From positions 52,502,115-52,566,114 of the forward strand of contig NC_134573.1 of NCBI RefSeq assembly GCF_050947875.1: 64,000 nucleotides of DNA, given 5' to 3'. The notes under the pieces were generated by a model. It saw nothing but the letters and a program-made list of their open reading frames with translations. It did not search any database and was not told the DNA's origin. Numbering within the stretch: the first letter of the stretch is position 1; each line of letters opens with the position of its first letter. Shown in pieces: positions 43,650-53,500 of this stretch. Position numbers and translations under genes: made by a program. Source of the DNA: Dermacentor variabilis (lineage: Eukaryota; Arthropoda; Arachnida; Ixodida; Ixodidae).

Positions 43650-44384
43650 AAGTCTTCACAGAGAGCGTTCTTGTGTGGAGCTACTGAGCAACCTCGGCGG
43701 GTATATGTTTTTCTGTATAAGTTCATTACAACCTATCTAGAAAGTGGCGAATTGAAGCATTGCAGGGTTTCATACTGCCGCTCATCAAGATGTTTACCCG
43801 ACTCCTAAAACAGCAGCAAGAGAGATGTCGATATTCCGTGAAAATAAACAGGATTTTAAACGCAATCTGCTGTGAAAGTTTCACTTTCCTGCTTTAAATA
43901 AAAGTGTGGCAGATAATTACTGAACCCCCGTTTCTTTCTTGTGTTCTCACACATGTTATTAGATTCGTAATATGTTTCTCCGGTGTCCTCGGTGAGCCAA
44001 AGAAAGCATCTTGTTTATATATGGGGAAATTTGGAACATGATATAACCAATGTGTAGGCAATGTTTCGAACAGGTGGGCTAAATGCGCATTTTCCTTTAG
44101 AATACGCAAGCAAGTGGTTCGTAGTGTCATGAGTCTGTTTCGCCAGCCGTGATATGACGGCTGCGCTGGCCTAATTAGAACTACAATTGAGGTGAAATAT
44201 TCCTACTATAAGGGGATATCTACGCGAAGTTTATATGCGATGTTAAATGGATGTTGACAAAATAGGGCATTAAAAATTGAAGGCAAGTCTTCGAAAGTGT
44301 CACGCTACTGCACCATCCCCGGTAGACATGGTTATGTCACTAGCCACCTAAGAACTTCGCTAATCCTCCGCATTTGTCTTTAAT

Positions 44385-44640
44385 AGCTTTTATACGGGCC
44401 ATCGCTTTTATTCCTTTTTTATTTTTTTGTACCCTCAAGACCGAAGTACTACAGAAGGGAGTGGGTAAAAAACATACACAAGTAAATAAACAAAGCAGCA
44501 ATAAACAGTAAACTGTACCCGGGAGAAATTATGTCTGATAAGGCCGAACGAAACTTTGAGTTGTCCTTGACTGCGACAACTGCGTCGGAAAGGTGGTTCC
44601 ATTCCGGAGAGGGTCCTAGGAATAAATGATTCGTTACAGG
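44385..44640 (-). pseudogene. 3' end of a CR1/L2-like LINE
   Basis: On the minus strand the RT C-terminus NESFIPRTLS is followed, after a one-base frame change, by EWNHLSDAVVAVKDNSKFRS and ALSDIISPGYSLL. The 3' UTR has CCCTTCTGTAGTACTTCGGT, then CTTGAGGGTAC, and an A/T-rich tail ending near 44385. No upstream RT domains are attached. Confidence 0.65.
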
Positions 44641-46430
44641 TTCACTGCTATTGTCTACTAACCAATGAATAAACGTAATATCTTTTGAGGTTTAGTAAAT
44701 GTTCATAGCAATCGCACCGTTCTGTTCGTTTCACTTACCACTTAGGAATTCACGAAGCCTCCTTAAACGCTTTTTAATAGCTTTCCAAATAGGTTGCGGC
44801 CGTATATGATGCCTGTACTGAAGGTGCCCAAAAACAGTTGTTAAATTACAACCTGTGCACAGGCGCGGTTGGCATGCACCATGTAGCGGAAAGATACGTG
44901 CCCTCGGCAGTGAGTTAAACTCTATGCTTTGGCTTGGTAGAAGACATATTTTAATAGGTTTACACCAACAACAAGTGCCGTGCGTTCCTTGCCCGCATTA
45001 GAGTACTGCTTTTTTTACTTCGATATTGTAGACGGTGTACATGTGAGCGACATGAATGTACCGCTGCAGCGTCGAGTGTCAATACACACCAGACAGTGTA
45101 CTGAGCTCTTGCAGAATTGCTTTAAAAGGTACTCTTCATAAATTGTGTTTGCAAGGCGAATAATATAACATCTATTCAGCTGGCTAATGATGCCGTAGAG
45201 TTCATTCTTATACATGGTCGAGGCGTGTGTGTTATCATTTAGCAGTGTCCTAAGAATAAAAACGTACCAACGTAAACCAGTTTTTTTTTCTTGTGCCACG
45301 CACTATCTTGACAGAAAAATGAAGAAGGTGCCTCGTTACATCCGAGGTCTCCTCTTAGAAGTAAAATCGGGCTTTTTATACTTGTGCCTGCTCTCATCGC
45401 ACATATTTTGTGCTTCTCTTTAACAATTCGTCAGGGGTGAAGCTCCTTAGACGCACCACATAACAATGCGCCAGGGTTATTAACATGGTGTATGGCTCAC
45501 CTAAGGCTGTTTGCATGGACGTCCGGCAGAGCTGGGCTTAAAACAAAGAAAGAACACACTGCAATGGCAAGCCTATTAGGAGCTCGCAGGTTCTCGCTAA
45601 ATTTCACATGGAGCAGTCATCAAACATTTCAATATCGCACCCAGAATCCCCGCGGGAATTGAAATAATACTTTAGACAACAATCGGTGAACTGCGAGCGT
45701 CGCTGGACGGAACTCAGGTATGCGCACCTGGAAGCTTGCAGCATTACTTCGCTAAAATGAACTGCATACCATGCGTTGTCCAATGAAAGAACAGTTCTTA
45801 GTTTCGAGTAAACTAAAGAGCCGTAGATTTCAAGTAGACTCAAGCAAATTTAATTCCACTTCTAAGCTTTCAACATCTCGCGCGTTGTACTGGAGGTTCC
45901 TAAAAAGCAAGTGGTAGATACGTTTGATTCTTTGTGAGGTTTCTACAACAAATTTTACGTTCCGATTTTTAGGCAGTTCAGCTGAAGTCTTTTATTATCT
46001 GTTGGACAGAAAAATAGCTTTATGCTTCATTACGGGCGCTCGAGAATAGAGGATGCATTCATCTTGACCGTATTACACACTCCAACGTCCGCCTTACTTT
46101 AAAGTTCGCGAGTTCGACACGAGAACATGCTTTGCCCGATTGCTGAACTGAGATCGGAGCTTATCACCTATCGAAGACTTCCTTATGTGAAATTGGAAAC
46201 ACACGTTTTACGTGGCATTTGAAAAAGTGATAATTTTCTTTAATAGCTACGCATTAACTTGAATGCTACAACTTTTCGGAAGTGCACTGCATTTCTATTA
46301 CTATTCAAAATGACGGTGCATCGTTCCATACATAGCAGTGAAGCTGTGGAAGCCAGATGGCTTATTGCAGTGGGTTCGTTCACACGGGGAAAGCTCGGGG
46401 TTTTTGTACTCTAATTGTGCGGACTTGTTT
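44641..46430. other. Unclassified spacer
   Basis: AT-rich, no recognised domains or repeats apart from possible further decay of the LINE fragment above. Confidence 0.45.
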
Positions 46431-46488
46431 TTATAACATCATTCGTGATCATTATCAGCCTGTTTTATGTCCACTGCAGGTCGAAGGC

Positions 46489-47700
46489 TTATGCCGGCGA
46501 TCTCCAATTGCCCCTGTCCTGCGCCAACCGATTCCAGCTAGCGACCGGAAATTTCCTAACTTCATCGCTCCACGTAGTCTTCTGTCGTCCTCGATGGCGT
46601 TTCTCTTCCCTTAGTACCAATACTGTAACCGTAATGGTCCAACGGTTATGTAACATGCGCATTACATGACCTGCCCGGCTGCTTTTTTGTCTCTTCATGT
46701 CAATTATAATATCGTCTATATCCGTTTGCTCTCTTATGCAAACCTCTCTCTTCTTGTCTCTTAACGTTATGCTTAGCAATCTTCATTCCATCGCTCTTTG
46801 CGCGGTCCTTAACTTCTTCCAAGTTGCTTTGCTAGTCTTGCTTGCAGTGATTGCTCACCTTTTTTTTTTCAATCATAATGGTAAGTTTCCACTAAGGAAC
46901 AGGCAATCTCTGCCATATTAGAGCCAACCAATCTTTATTCTGTGAATTTGGTCTCATGATCAGGGTTCACTGTGATTATTTGAGCTATGTAAACGTACTG
47001 CTTCACAGACTCTAGAGGCCGACTGGCGATGCTGAACTCTTCTTCCTTTGCCCGGCTATTTATCACTATCTTTGTCTACAGCATATTAATCTTTAATCCC
47101 ATTCTTACACTCTCTGTTATGGTCCTCAATCATTTGTTGTAACTTGTCGGCATTGTTGCTGAATAGAACAATGTCATCGGAAAACCGAAGGTTGCTAAGA
47201 TATTCGACGTCGATTTTTACTCCTAAGCCTTCCCAGTGTAATAGCTTGAATACTTCTTCCAAGCACGCAGTGAATAGCATTGAAGAAATTATGTCTCCCT
47301 GTCTGGCCCCTTTCTTTATAGGTATCTTCCTGCTTTTCTTGTGTATAATCAAGGTAGCTGCAGAACCTTTGTAAGTATTTTCCAAGGTATTTAAGCAACC
47401 ATTCTGTACTCATCGAAAACGTAATGCCTCTGTGACTGTTGGTATCTCTATTGAATCAAATGCATTTTCGTACTCTACGAAAGCCATATCGAGAGGCTTA
47501 TCATAGTCTGCGAATTTCTAGATTATCTGAATAATTACATGGATGTGATCCATTGTAGACTATCCTTTTCTGAAGCCAGCCTGTTCCCTTGGTTGTCTAA
47601 AGTCCAGTGTTGACCTTTTTCTGTTGGAGATTATTTTGGTAAATATTTTATATAATACTGGAAGTAAGCTAATGGGCCTCTAATTTTGCAATTCCTTACG
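46489..47700 (-). pseudogene. RTE reverse transcriptase and C-terminal domain
   Basis: Blocks: DMAFVEYENAFDS near 47470 (the YEKAFD block with the first catalytic Asp), KKGARQGDIISSMLFTACLE near 47310, YLSNLRFSDDIVLFSNNADK near 47180 (F-S-D-D active site) and LQQMIEDHNRECK. The C-terminal part is at 46779-46489: REVCIREQTDIDDII, SSRAGHVMRMLHNRW, RHRGRQKTTWSDEVRKF and RLAQDRGNWRSPA. RTE proteins characteristically end this way. Frames differ between blocks, so the gene is broken. Confidence 0.85.
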
Positions 47701-47846
47701 CTCTCCCTTTTTGTGTGCTAGTATAATGTTTGCATTTTTTCGGTTTTCTGAGACCCTTGCAGTCGATAGGCACTTCGTGTAAAGAGCCGCCAGTTTTCCA
47801 ACCAATATGCCTCATCCATCCTTAATTAAATCGACTGTTATTGCAT

Positions 47847-48992
47847 CTTCTCCTGTCGCCCTTACTTGTTTCATGTCTTGCAGGGCCCTTCTGGCCTCAT
47901 CACTAAGTATAGGAGGAGTTTCTGTATCATGTTCACTGCTGTTTCTAATTGAGGTATCTTGTTCCCCTGGGTACTGTACAGGTCAGTATAGAATTATTCT
48001 GGTGCTTCTACTATATCTTCGAGATAGTTGATGATATTACCCTGCTTATCTTTTAGTGCATACATCTTGGTTTGTCCTATGCCAAGTTTCGTTCTCACTG
48101 ATTTCAGGCTGCGTCCACTTTTTGCGGATTCTTCAGTCTTTCTCACGGTATACTTTCGAATATCACGTATTTTCGCCTTTTTGATCAGTTTGACAGTTTC
48201 GTGAATTCTATGTTATCTCTTGAGTAGGACACTTTCATGTTTTCGTTTCTTTATAAGGTCCTTTGTTAGCTTGAATAGCTTGCGTACTGGTTGCCTTTGT
48301 GCCTTGCCTCCAACTTCAATTGCGGCCTTTGAAACCAACCTAGTTACGGTTTCATGCATTAGCTCTATGTCACCATCATCTCTTTGTTCTAAGGCGGGAT
48401 ATTTGTTTGCATGTACCAGCTTCTCCTGTCGCCCTTACTTGTTTCATGTCTTGCAGGGCCCTTCTGGCCTCATCACTAAGTATAGGAGGAGTTTCTGTAT
48501 CATGTTCACTGCTGTTTTTAATTGAGGTATCTTGTTCCCCTGGGTACTGTACAGGTCAGTATAGAATTATTCTGGTGCTTCTACTATATCTTCGAGATAG
48601 TTGATGATATTACCCTGCTTATCTTTTAGTGCATACATCTTGGTTTGTCCTATGCCAAGTTTCGTTCTCACTGATTTCAGGCTGCATCCACTTTTTGCGG
48701 ATTCTTCAGTCTTTCTCACGGTATACTTTCGAATATCACGTATTTTCGCCTTTTTGATCAGTTTGACAGTTTCGTGAATTCTATGTTATCTCTTGAGTAG
48801 GACACTTTCATGTTTTCGTTTCTTTATAAGGTCCTTTGTTAGCTTGAATAGCTTGCGTACTGGTTGCCTTTGTGCCTTGCCTCCAACTTCAATTGCGGCC
48901 TTTGAAACCAACCTAGTTACGGTTTCATGCATTAGCTCTATGTCACCATCATCTCTTTGTTCTAAGGCGGGATATTTGTTTGCATGTACCAG
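47847..48992 (-). repeat. 573-bp tandem duplication inside the RTE element
   Basis: Copy 1 (47847-48419) and copy 2 (48420-48992) are offset by exactly 573 bp. By eye they differ at only two positions (TTTCTAATTG against TTTTTAATTG, and GCTGCGTCC against GCTGCATCC). The junction (CATGTACCAG joined to CTTCTCCTG) shows at most 1 bp of microhomology. Confidence 0.95.
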
Positions 48993-49440
48993 CCTGAATT
49001 TGTCTGCTTTTACCCTTACTGCCTTAAGGTTGACCAGTTTCTTCTTGACCAATTTTGCACTTTTTCTCTTCACAATGAAGCGAATCCTAGCGCTCACTAA
49101 CCTATGATCGCTGCACTTTACCCTACCTCTCACTTCTACATCCTGCACTTGGCTGGGATCAGCAGAAAAATATGAGGTCAATTTCATTTCTTGTTTCACA
49201 AATAGGGCTTTTCCAGGTTCACTTTCTGTTGCTGCGCTTCTTGAAAAACATGTTCATTATCCGAAGCTTATTCCTTTCTGCAAATTCTAGCAGCATTTCT
49301 CATCTAGCGTTCCTAGATTCGACGCTGTAGTTGTCAGTCGCTTGTTCCCCAGCCTGCATTTGCCCACTTTTGCATTGAAGTTGCCCATTACCATAGTTGC
49401 ACGTGCACTTGCCTATCTTTATCGGCCGACCACATTTGGC
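48786..49440 (-). pseudogene. RTE endonuclease C-terminal part and start of linker
   Basis: Near 49375 the minus strand reads TMVMGNFNAKVG, the Asp/Asn block, with the usual GDFN changed to GNFN. From 49199 the frame gives VRGRVKCSDHRLVSARIRF with the intact SDH block, then a basic linker (KRKSAKLVKKKLVNLKAVRV) and IELMHETVTRLVSKAAIEVG, ending at 48786. The N-terminal half of the domain is missing because the element is cut at the gypsy LTR. Confidence 0.8.
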
Positions 49441-49451
49441 CGCGTAACTAA

Positions 49452-49818
49452 TGTTGTCGCACAGCGCGGGACGCGCCTGCATGTATCGGAAGATTCCGGA
49501 ATGTTATCGATGATTCTATCCGTTGTCTGTTGTCACGGAACCAAGTGTTATCTGATTTCATCGCGTGACACGAATGGTGTAGAACTTTGTGAAAGACACG
49601 CGGGTCACAGAGATTAATCTGGAACATTCGACGACTGCTGTTTAAAAGCCGACGCGCTTGACCCGCGAATCAGATTTTCGACGATCGCCGAGTGTGCTCG
49701 CCGCTATCGTTGTTCTTTTGAGTGTAGCCTGCTTTTGAGGGCACAATTTTGCCCAATAAAACGCTAGTTTCTATTATAACAGTTTTTCTGCCTTCTTCCC
49801 CGTCACTACTGCGTGACA
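49452..49818 (+). repeat. Gypsy 5' LTR
   Basis: 367 bp, TG...CA. Contains GCATGTATCGGAAGATTCC, GTTTAAAAGCCGACGCGCTT (TATA-like region), TGACCCGCGAATCAGATTTT and CCCAATAAAACGCTAG (polyadenylation signal). Aligns end to end with 58837-59205 and 61795-62164. Confidence 0.85.
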
Positions 49819-49899
49819 TCTGGTGAAGGTGCTTTACGTCCATGTACCGGTTGCCCCCGACAAGCCATAATCCATGCCCGGACCACAATGACAATACCA

Positions 49900-51230
49900 T
49901 CGTCGTCCCGGAACATGGAGCAAGCCGCCGGCTACAGCAGCTGCCCCGCAACCCGGAATTCTACCAGAGACGACAAAGAAGGTCTTCAGAGAAGATTATC
50001 CACAGACGACCAAGAAGACAGCCCCAATGGCATCCGCAGCGGCCCCAATAGTTCAGTAGCAGCCCTTGGTGCCACCGACGTTGCGCGGTTCCACATTTGA
50101 GGACCCGGAAAGCTGGCTGGAGACGTATGAGAGGGTCGCCACGTTGAACACTTGGGACAGCGACGACAAGCAGTGACACGTCTTTTTCACATTGGAAGAC
50201 CCCGGCAGGACCTGGTTCGAGAATCGAGAAGCTACCTTAACGACGTGGAACCTGTTGCGAAGCGGCTTCTTGCAAAGATTTAGAAGCGTCGTGCGAAAAG
50301 AGCGAGCCCAAGCTCTACTAAAAACCAGAGTGCAGCTGCCAAATGAGATGATCGCGATCTTCACAGAGGAGATGGCCCGCGTTTTCTGACACGCCAAGCC
50401 GGATATGTTGGAGGAAAAAAAGTCCGCTTCCTGATGCGGGGCGTACAGCAATTACTTCTCGCGGGACTTATTCGTAACCCGCCGAAGACCGTAGCTGAGT
50501 TTTCTGCAGCCGCATCGACGATCGTGAAAAATCTGGAAATGCGCACCCGGCATTATAACCGCCAGGTGCTCACGCCGCAGTACGCCATCCAAGAACTGGG
50601 TTCCTAAGATCTTCAAGAGACCATCAGCGCCATTGTGCGCGAAGAATTTCGCAAGCCCTTGCCTTCGTCGTAGCCTCAAGTAACCTCGATCGCCGACATC
50701 GTGAAAGATGAGGTTAAGCAATCGCTTGGAGTTCCTTAGGTGCAACCTCAATTACCGCAGCCCCAGCCAGGAGCGATGACATATGCCGTCGTCGCACGCC
50801 TTCAAGCCCCCCCCCCCCCCCCCCCCCTCCGCGACCGCGCAGGGCCCAGTAACGCCGCAATTCCGTCGTCCGCCGCCGACGCCGCCGCAAGCATGCCCAC
50901 CCGTCGCCCAGCGCACCTACGCGAGGACGACGGACATTTGGCGAGCCCTCGACCACCGCCCGCTCTGCTATCACTGCGGAGAAGCCGGCCATGTGTACTG
51001 CCGATGCCCATACCGCGACTTAGGACTGAGAGGGTTCGCCGTCAACGCGCCGCGTCCAGAGCTTGGGGGGCACCCACGTCACATCGCCGACTACCTAGCG
51101 GCCACTAGGTGGAACTATCGACGAACGTCCCGTTCGCCTTCACCAGGCCGCTACCTGTTGCCGCAACGACGACCATACGCTGGACCAACCGGGCGCTGGT
51201 CCGTCAGGCCATATTCGGATAACTAATAGC
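49900..51230 (+). pseudogene. Gypsy gag, broken, zinc knuckle intact
   Basis: Gag forms the retrotransposon particle. Blocks across frames: DPESWLETYERVATLNTW near 50102, a stop, then TLEDPGRTWFENREATLTTW and LLRSGFLQRFRSVVRKERAQ at 50192. MRTRHYNRQVLTPQYAIQEL lies near 50540 and TSIADIVKDEVKQSLGVP near 50690. A Pro-rich segment encoded by a run of 20 or more C lies near 50808. The zinc knuckle is LCYHCGEAGHVYCRCP (CX2CX4HX4C, intact) near 50965. A basic Arg/Ser tail ends near 51226. At least four in-frame stops. Confidence 0.8.
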
Positions 51231-51432
51231 AGCAACTATTGGAGGTGCGGTAGCTGTTCGTCGAACTGGCGAAGGCACTCCGCGGCCTACGAAGCCGCCG
51301 AAAAGACTATTTCGACGACATCACGACACACCACTGCTCCGACGAAGTCTGGCAGCAAAGAACACGCTGCTGAAAGACGACCTGACGACGCGACGTTTAA
51401 GCCACAGGTCAACGCGACGCAGCCGTGAGGCA

Positions 51433-51615
51433 ATGCCAAGACCTAACTGTAACGCAAGACAAAGAACCACCGACCTCGACGTGCTTCTCGACGGCAACGC
51501 AGTCACAGGCTTAGTCGAGACAGGGGCCGATTACTCAGTCATGAGTGCAGACATCGCCGCCCAGTTGAAGAAGGTTAAGATTGCTCGGCTACTAAGAGGT
51601 CACACATTCCTTTAA
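51433..51615 (+). pseudogene. Gypsy protease N-terminal part with altered active site
   Basis: NARQRTTDLDVLLDGNAVTG leads to LVETGADYSVMSADIAAQLK. The active-site triad D-T-G of retropepsins is E-T-G here, so the enzyme would be dead. The frame ends at 51615, before the second conserved protease block. Confidence 0.75.
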
Positions 51616-53261
51616 AGGTGTTATGTATGTCTGACATTTCTACCCATCAATAAATGCTTCCTTGAAGACGGACATCAAAGTGACTATAAGTTTCGAAGTC
51701 TTCCGAGCTGATTGAGAAGAATTTCTCCCAGTAACCATGCGCCAATTAGCTTGAATCATTGTAAAAATGCTCATTTGACTTACAATCCACTGAGTCTCCA
51801 GGGGATAGCTGTCCGAACAATTTCAAAGAAGCAGGCACAAGTATAATCCTTAGTGCAGTAGCCCACTTTTCAATAAGTCAGTAGTTCCCTGTTGCCACTA
51901 GCTTGAATCGTCAGAAATATGCATCGAGATGGCCATCCTTTTCGCCAGACAAAGGCAATAGGTTCCGATGGCACAGTTACGGTGTAAAATGATCGGTAAC
52001 GGCGGTAGTGCCTGAGCGTCTAAGCAATGCCGCTTCGGCTTCAATAGACCAACCCGAAGCTTAAGATTATTGTCCTCCAGCGCTGCCCTCTTGTACGCTA
52101 TCTATAGCTCTTTTCGTGCACGTTTGCCTCCATAAGTTTACCTGGGCATTGCGTCGCCATGAGCGGCACGCATTTCTCTATCATGCACTTGATCATCTCC
52201 CCTTCAAACTCCATGGGCACCTCATCATAGACTACTTCCTCACCTATGCTAACTCCCAACAATCCACGTTTCCGCCGTCGAACACAGCAATTGGCCTAGA
52301 CCTGCCGCCGGCGCCATTGAAATGTGTTGGATGAACCTGACGAGACTGCTTTGTAGTTTAGAACGCCACTATATGCACATAAAAAATAAACACGTGACAC
52401 AAAATAATACAGATATAATTATAGGAGACCTAAAAGGCTCGTGTGACCCTTAGCCCTACAGACTATTAAAATACTCAGTCCATGGTGATGCAGGCTAATT
52501 CGTTCGTGAACCAGAGAGTTTGAGCAGAAAAATGAAATATGCTGGTGGATGTCCCCCGGACAGCAAAGGTTGCAGGACTGGCGTTACGAGGGGTGTCGAG
52601 CGAGTCGGAACAGAGATGATGCGAGCCGTTGTGAATGAACTTTACCGGCAATGTGCAATCTGGCCAGACCGACACTTGGGCCTGCTCACCTCACTGTCCG
52701 CCAACTAGCTTCTTCTCCCTCTCAAGTTCGCCTCGTGCCAGCGCCTTTTCTGTGATAGCAATCATATCGGCTCGCCAGGCGCATTTCTGCTGTCGTCGTC
52801 ATCGTCGCAGTGAGGTTTCGTATAAGGTCCCAGACCTATAAAACTGTCAACGCGAGTGAGTTTGCGAGTGAAAGCGTGCGAGTGTGAGCCAGCGAGCGCG
52901 GCTCAACATCGAGTGCGCGAGCGAGGAAGGGGGCCAGAAGCGTGCCTTTTCCTGGCTCCTATCGTGTGCGAGGTTCTGGGGCGATCCAAGGAAGCGAGGG
53001 CGTTTTTCTCCTGTGGCTGCGGCTTACGGCGCGGCCATGCAGCCACCGTGTAATGAAAACTATCTACGACGTGGTGAAAGTGTGCTTCCGCACGGGCGTC
53101 ATTTTCAAAGCGATCTGCGGTGTTTGCAGAGTGTTTGTAGTGCCGGTAGCTTTGCGTGCACTGTGGATTCGACGTTTCGTTCGCTTTGAAGCGAAATGTT
53201 CACGAAGGTCATATCGCTCGCTCCTGCGGCCGCGTTTCATCAATCCAGCATCTTAAGAGCA
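51616..53261. other. Unclassified sequence, part GC-rich
   Basis: No recognised domains. 52800-53060 is GC/CpG-rich with CCTATAAAACTGTC at about 52834 and several overlapping short frames. It could be an old promoter or a repeat leader, but no supported exon was found. Confidence 0.35.
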
Positions 53262-53500
53262 AGTTTCTGCGCTCATTGAGCGCCATGTCTCCATGTTTAC
53301 GTGTGCGCGCGTGACACCGTGCTTGTTAATTTAGTTAAAATACGTTGGCAGGCTAGTTCGTTTTTATGCATAATTTATTGTATCACGTCTAAACGGAGAT
53401 GAAAAAAGAAACAAACACAGAAACAGCACGGTCTCTGTGTGTCTGTTTCTTTCTACGCGCTCTCTCAATCCCTCACATTTCCTATCACTGTTATAAGGTT
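53262..53500 (+). repeat. Dispersed repeat with degenerate hairpin
   Basis: The first 75 bp match 945-1030. It continues with AAAATACGTTGGCAGGCTAG and a degenerate palindrome (GAAACAAACACAGAAACAGC against GTGTGTCTGTTTCTTTC) corresponding to 62720-62880, where the hairpin is nearly perfect. Class unknown. Confidence 0.5.

Larger units (their letters stand above)
42896..43701 (-). mobile_element. Compound retro-insertion: SINE head, LINE 3' end, poly(A), complete SINE
   Basis: One 806-bp block is flanked by TATATGTGTTTCT (42883-42895) and TATATGTTTTTCT (43702-43714), a 13-bp target-site duplication with one mismatch. On the minus strand it reads: the first 23 bp of the Ruka-like SINE (43701-43679), a LINE ORF2 C-terminus and 3' UTR, AATA plus a run of A (43151-43139), then a complete SINE with its AT-rich tail. 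The opposite foldback arm shows the empty site. Confidence 0.8.
40834..44307. mobile_element. Foldback-type element with about 1-kb inverted arms
   Basis: The left arm (40834-about 41885) is the reverse complement of the right arm (about 42375-44307), once an 819-bp insertion (including one target duplication) is removed from the right arm. Examples: TTCAATTCGCCACTTTCTAG at 41387 against CTAGAAAGTGGCGAATTGAA at 43738. AAACGCATGGCTTAC-type and CCAAGACAACACTGACATTT blocks near 41730 and 42520 also match in inverse order. Outer ends are TAGCGTGATACTTTCGAA and its complement. The arms have diverged noticeably and contain no transposase. The central spacer (about 41886-42374) has no recognised coding domain. 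Class unknown; foldback DNA transposon or large palindrome. Confidence 0.75.
42375..44307 (-). repeat. Right inverted arm of the foldback element, interrupted
   Basis: Inverse complement of the left arm, split at 42895/43702 by a compound retro-insertion flanked by 13-bp target duplications. Its outer end is TTCGAAAGTGTCACGCTA, finishing at 44307. Confidence 0.75.
46440..49440 (-). mobile_element. RTE-clade LINE with internal tandem duplication
   Basis: In minus-strand order: endonuclease C-terminal half (49400-49090), a connecting region duplicated in tandem (48992-47847), RT (about 47700-47086) and the C-terminal domain (46779-46489). Motifs fit the RTE clade (the group that includes BovB). 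The 5' side is cut off exactly where a gypsy LTR begins at 49452. The 3' end lies near 46440. Numerous frame breaks. Confidence 0.85.
49452..51615 (+). mobile_element. Ty3/gypsy element, 5' LTR, gag and partial protease
   Basis: The 5' LTR (49452-49818) starts TGTTGTCGCACAG and ends CGTGACA. It is followed by TCTGGTGAAGGTGC as primer-binding region, then gag and the first part of protease. Similarity stops about 51615; no RT, integrase or 3' LTR follows. It is the same family as 58837-62164, as both LTR and gag match. It abuts the truncated RTE LINE. Confidence 0.85.

Noticed and set aside
43303..43740. 145-codon plus-strand frame
   Set aside because: It is the antisense shadow of the L1/Tx1-like ORF2 C-terminus on the minus strand.
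48220..49107. Repeated plus-strand frames of 101-104 codons
   Set aside because: Antisense shadows of the duplicated RTE linker on the minus strand.
52800..53256. GC-rich stretch with TATAAAA as a host promoter and first exon
   Set aside because: Part of it matches a dispersed repeat (945-1030 and 62.7 kb), and no supported exon follows.
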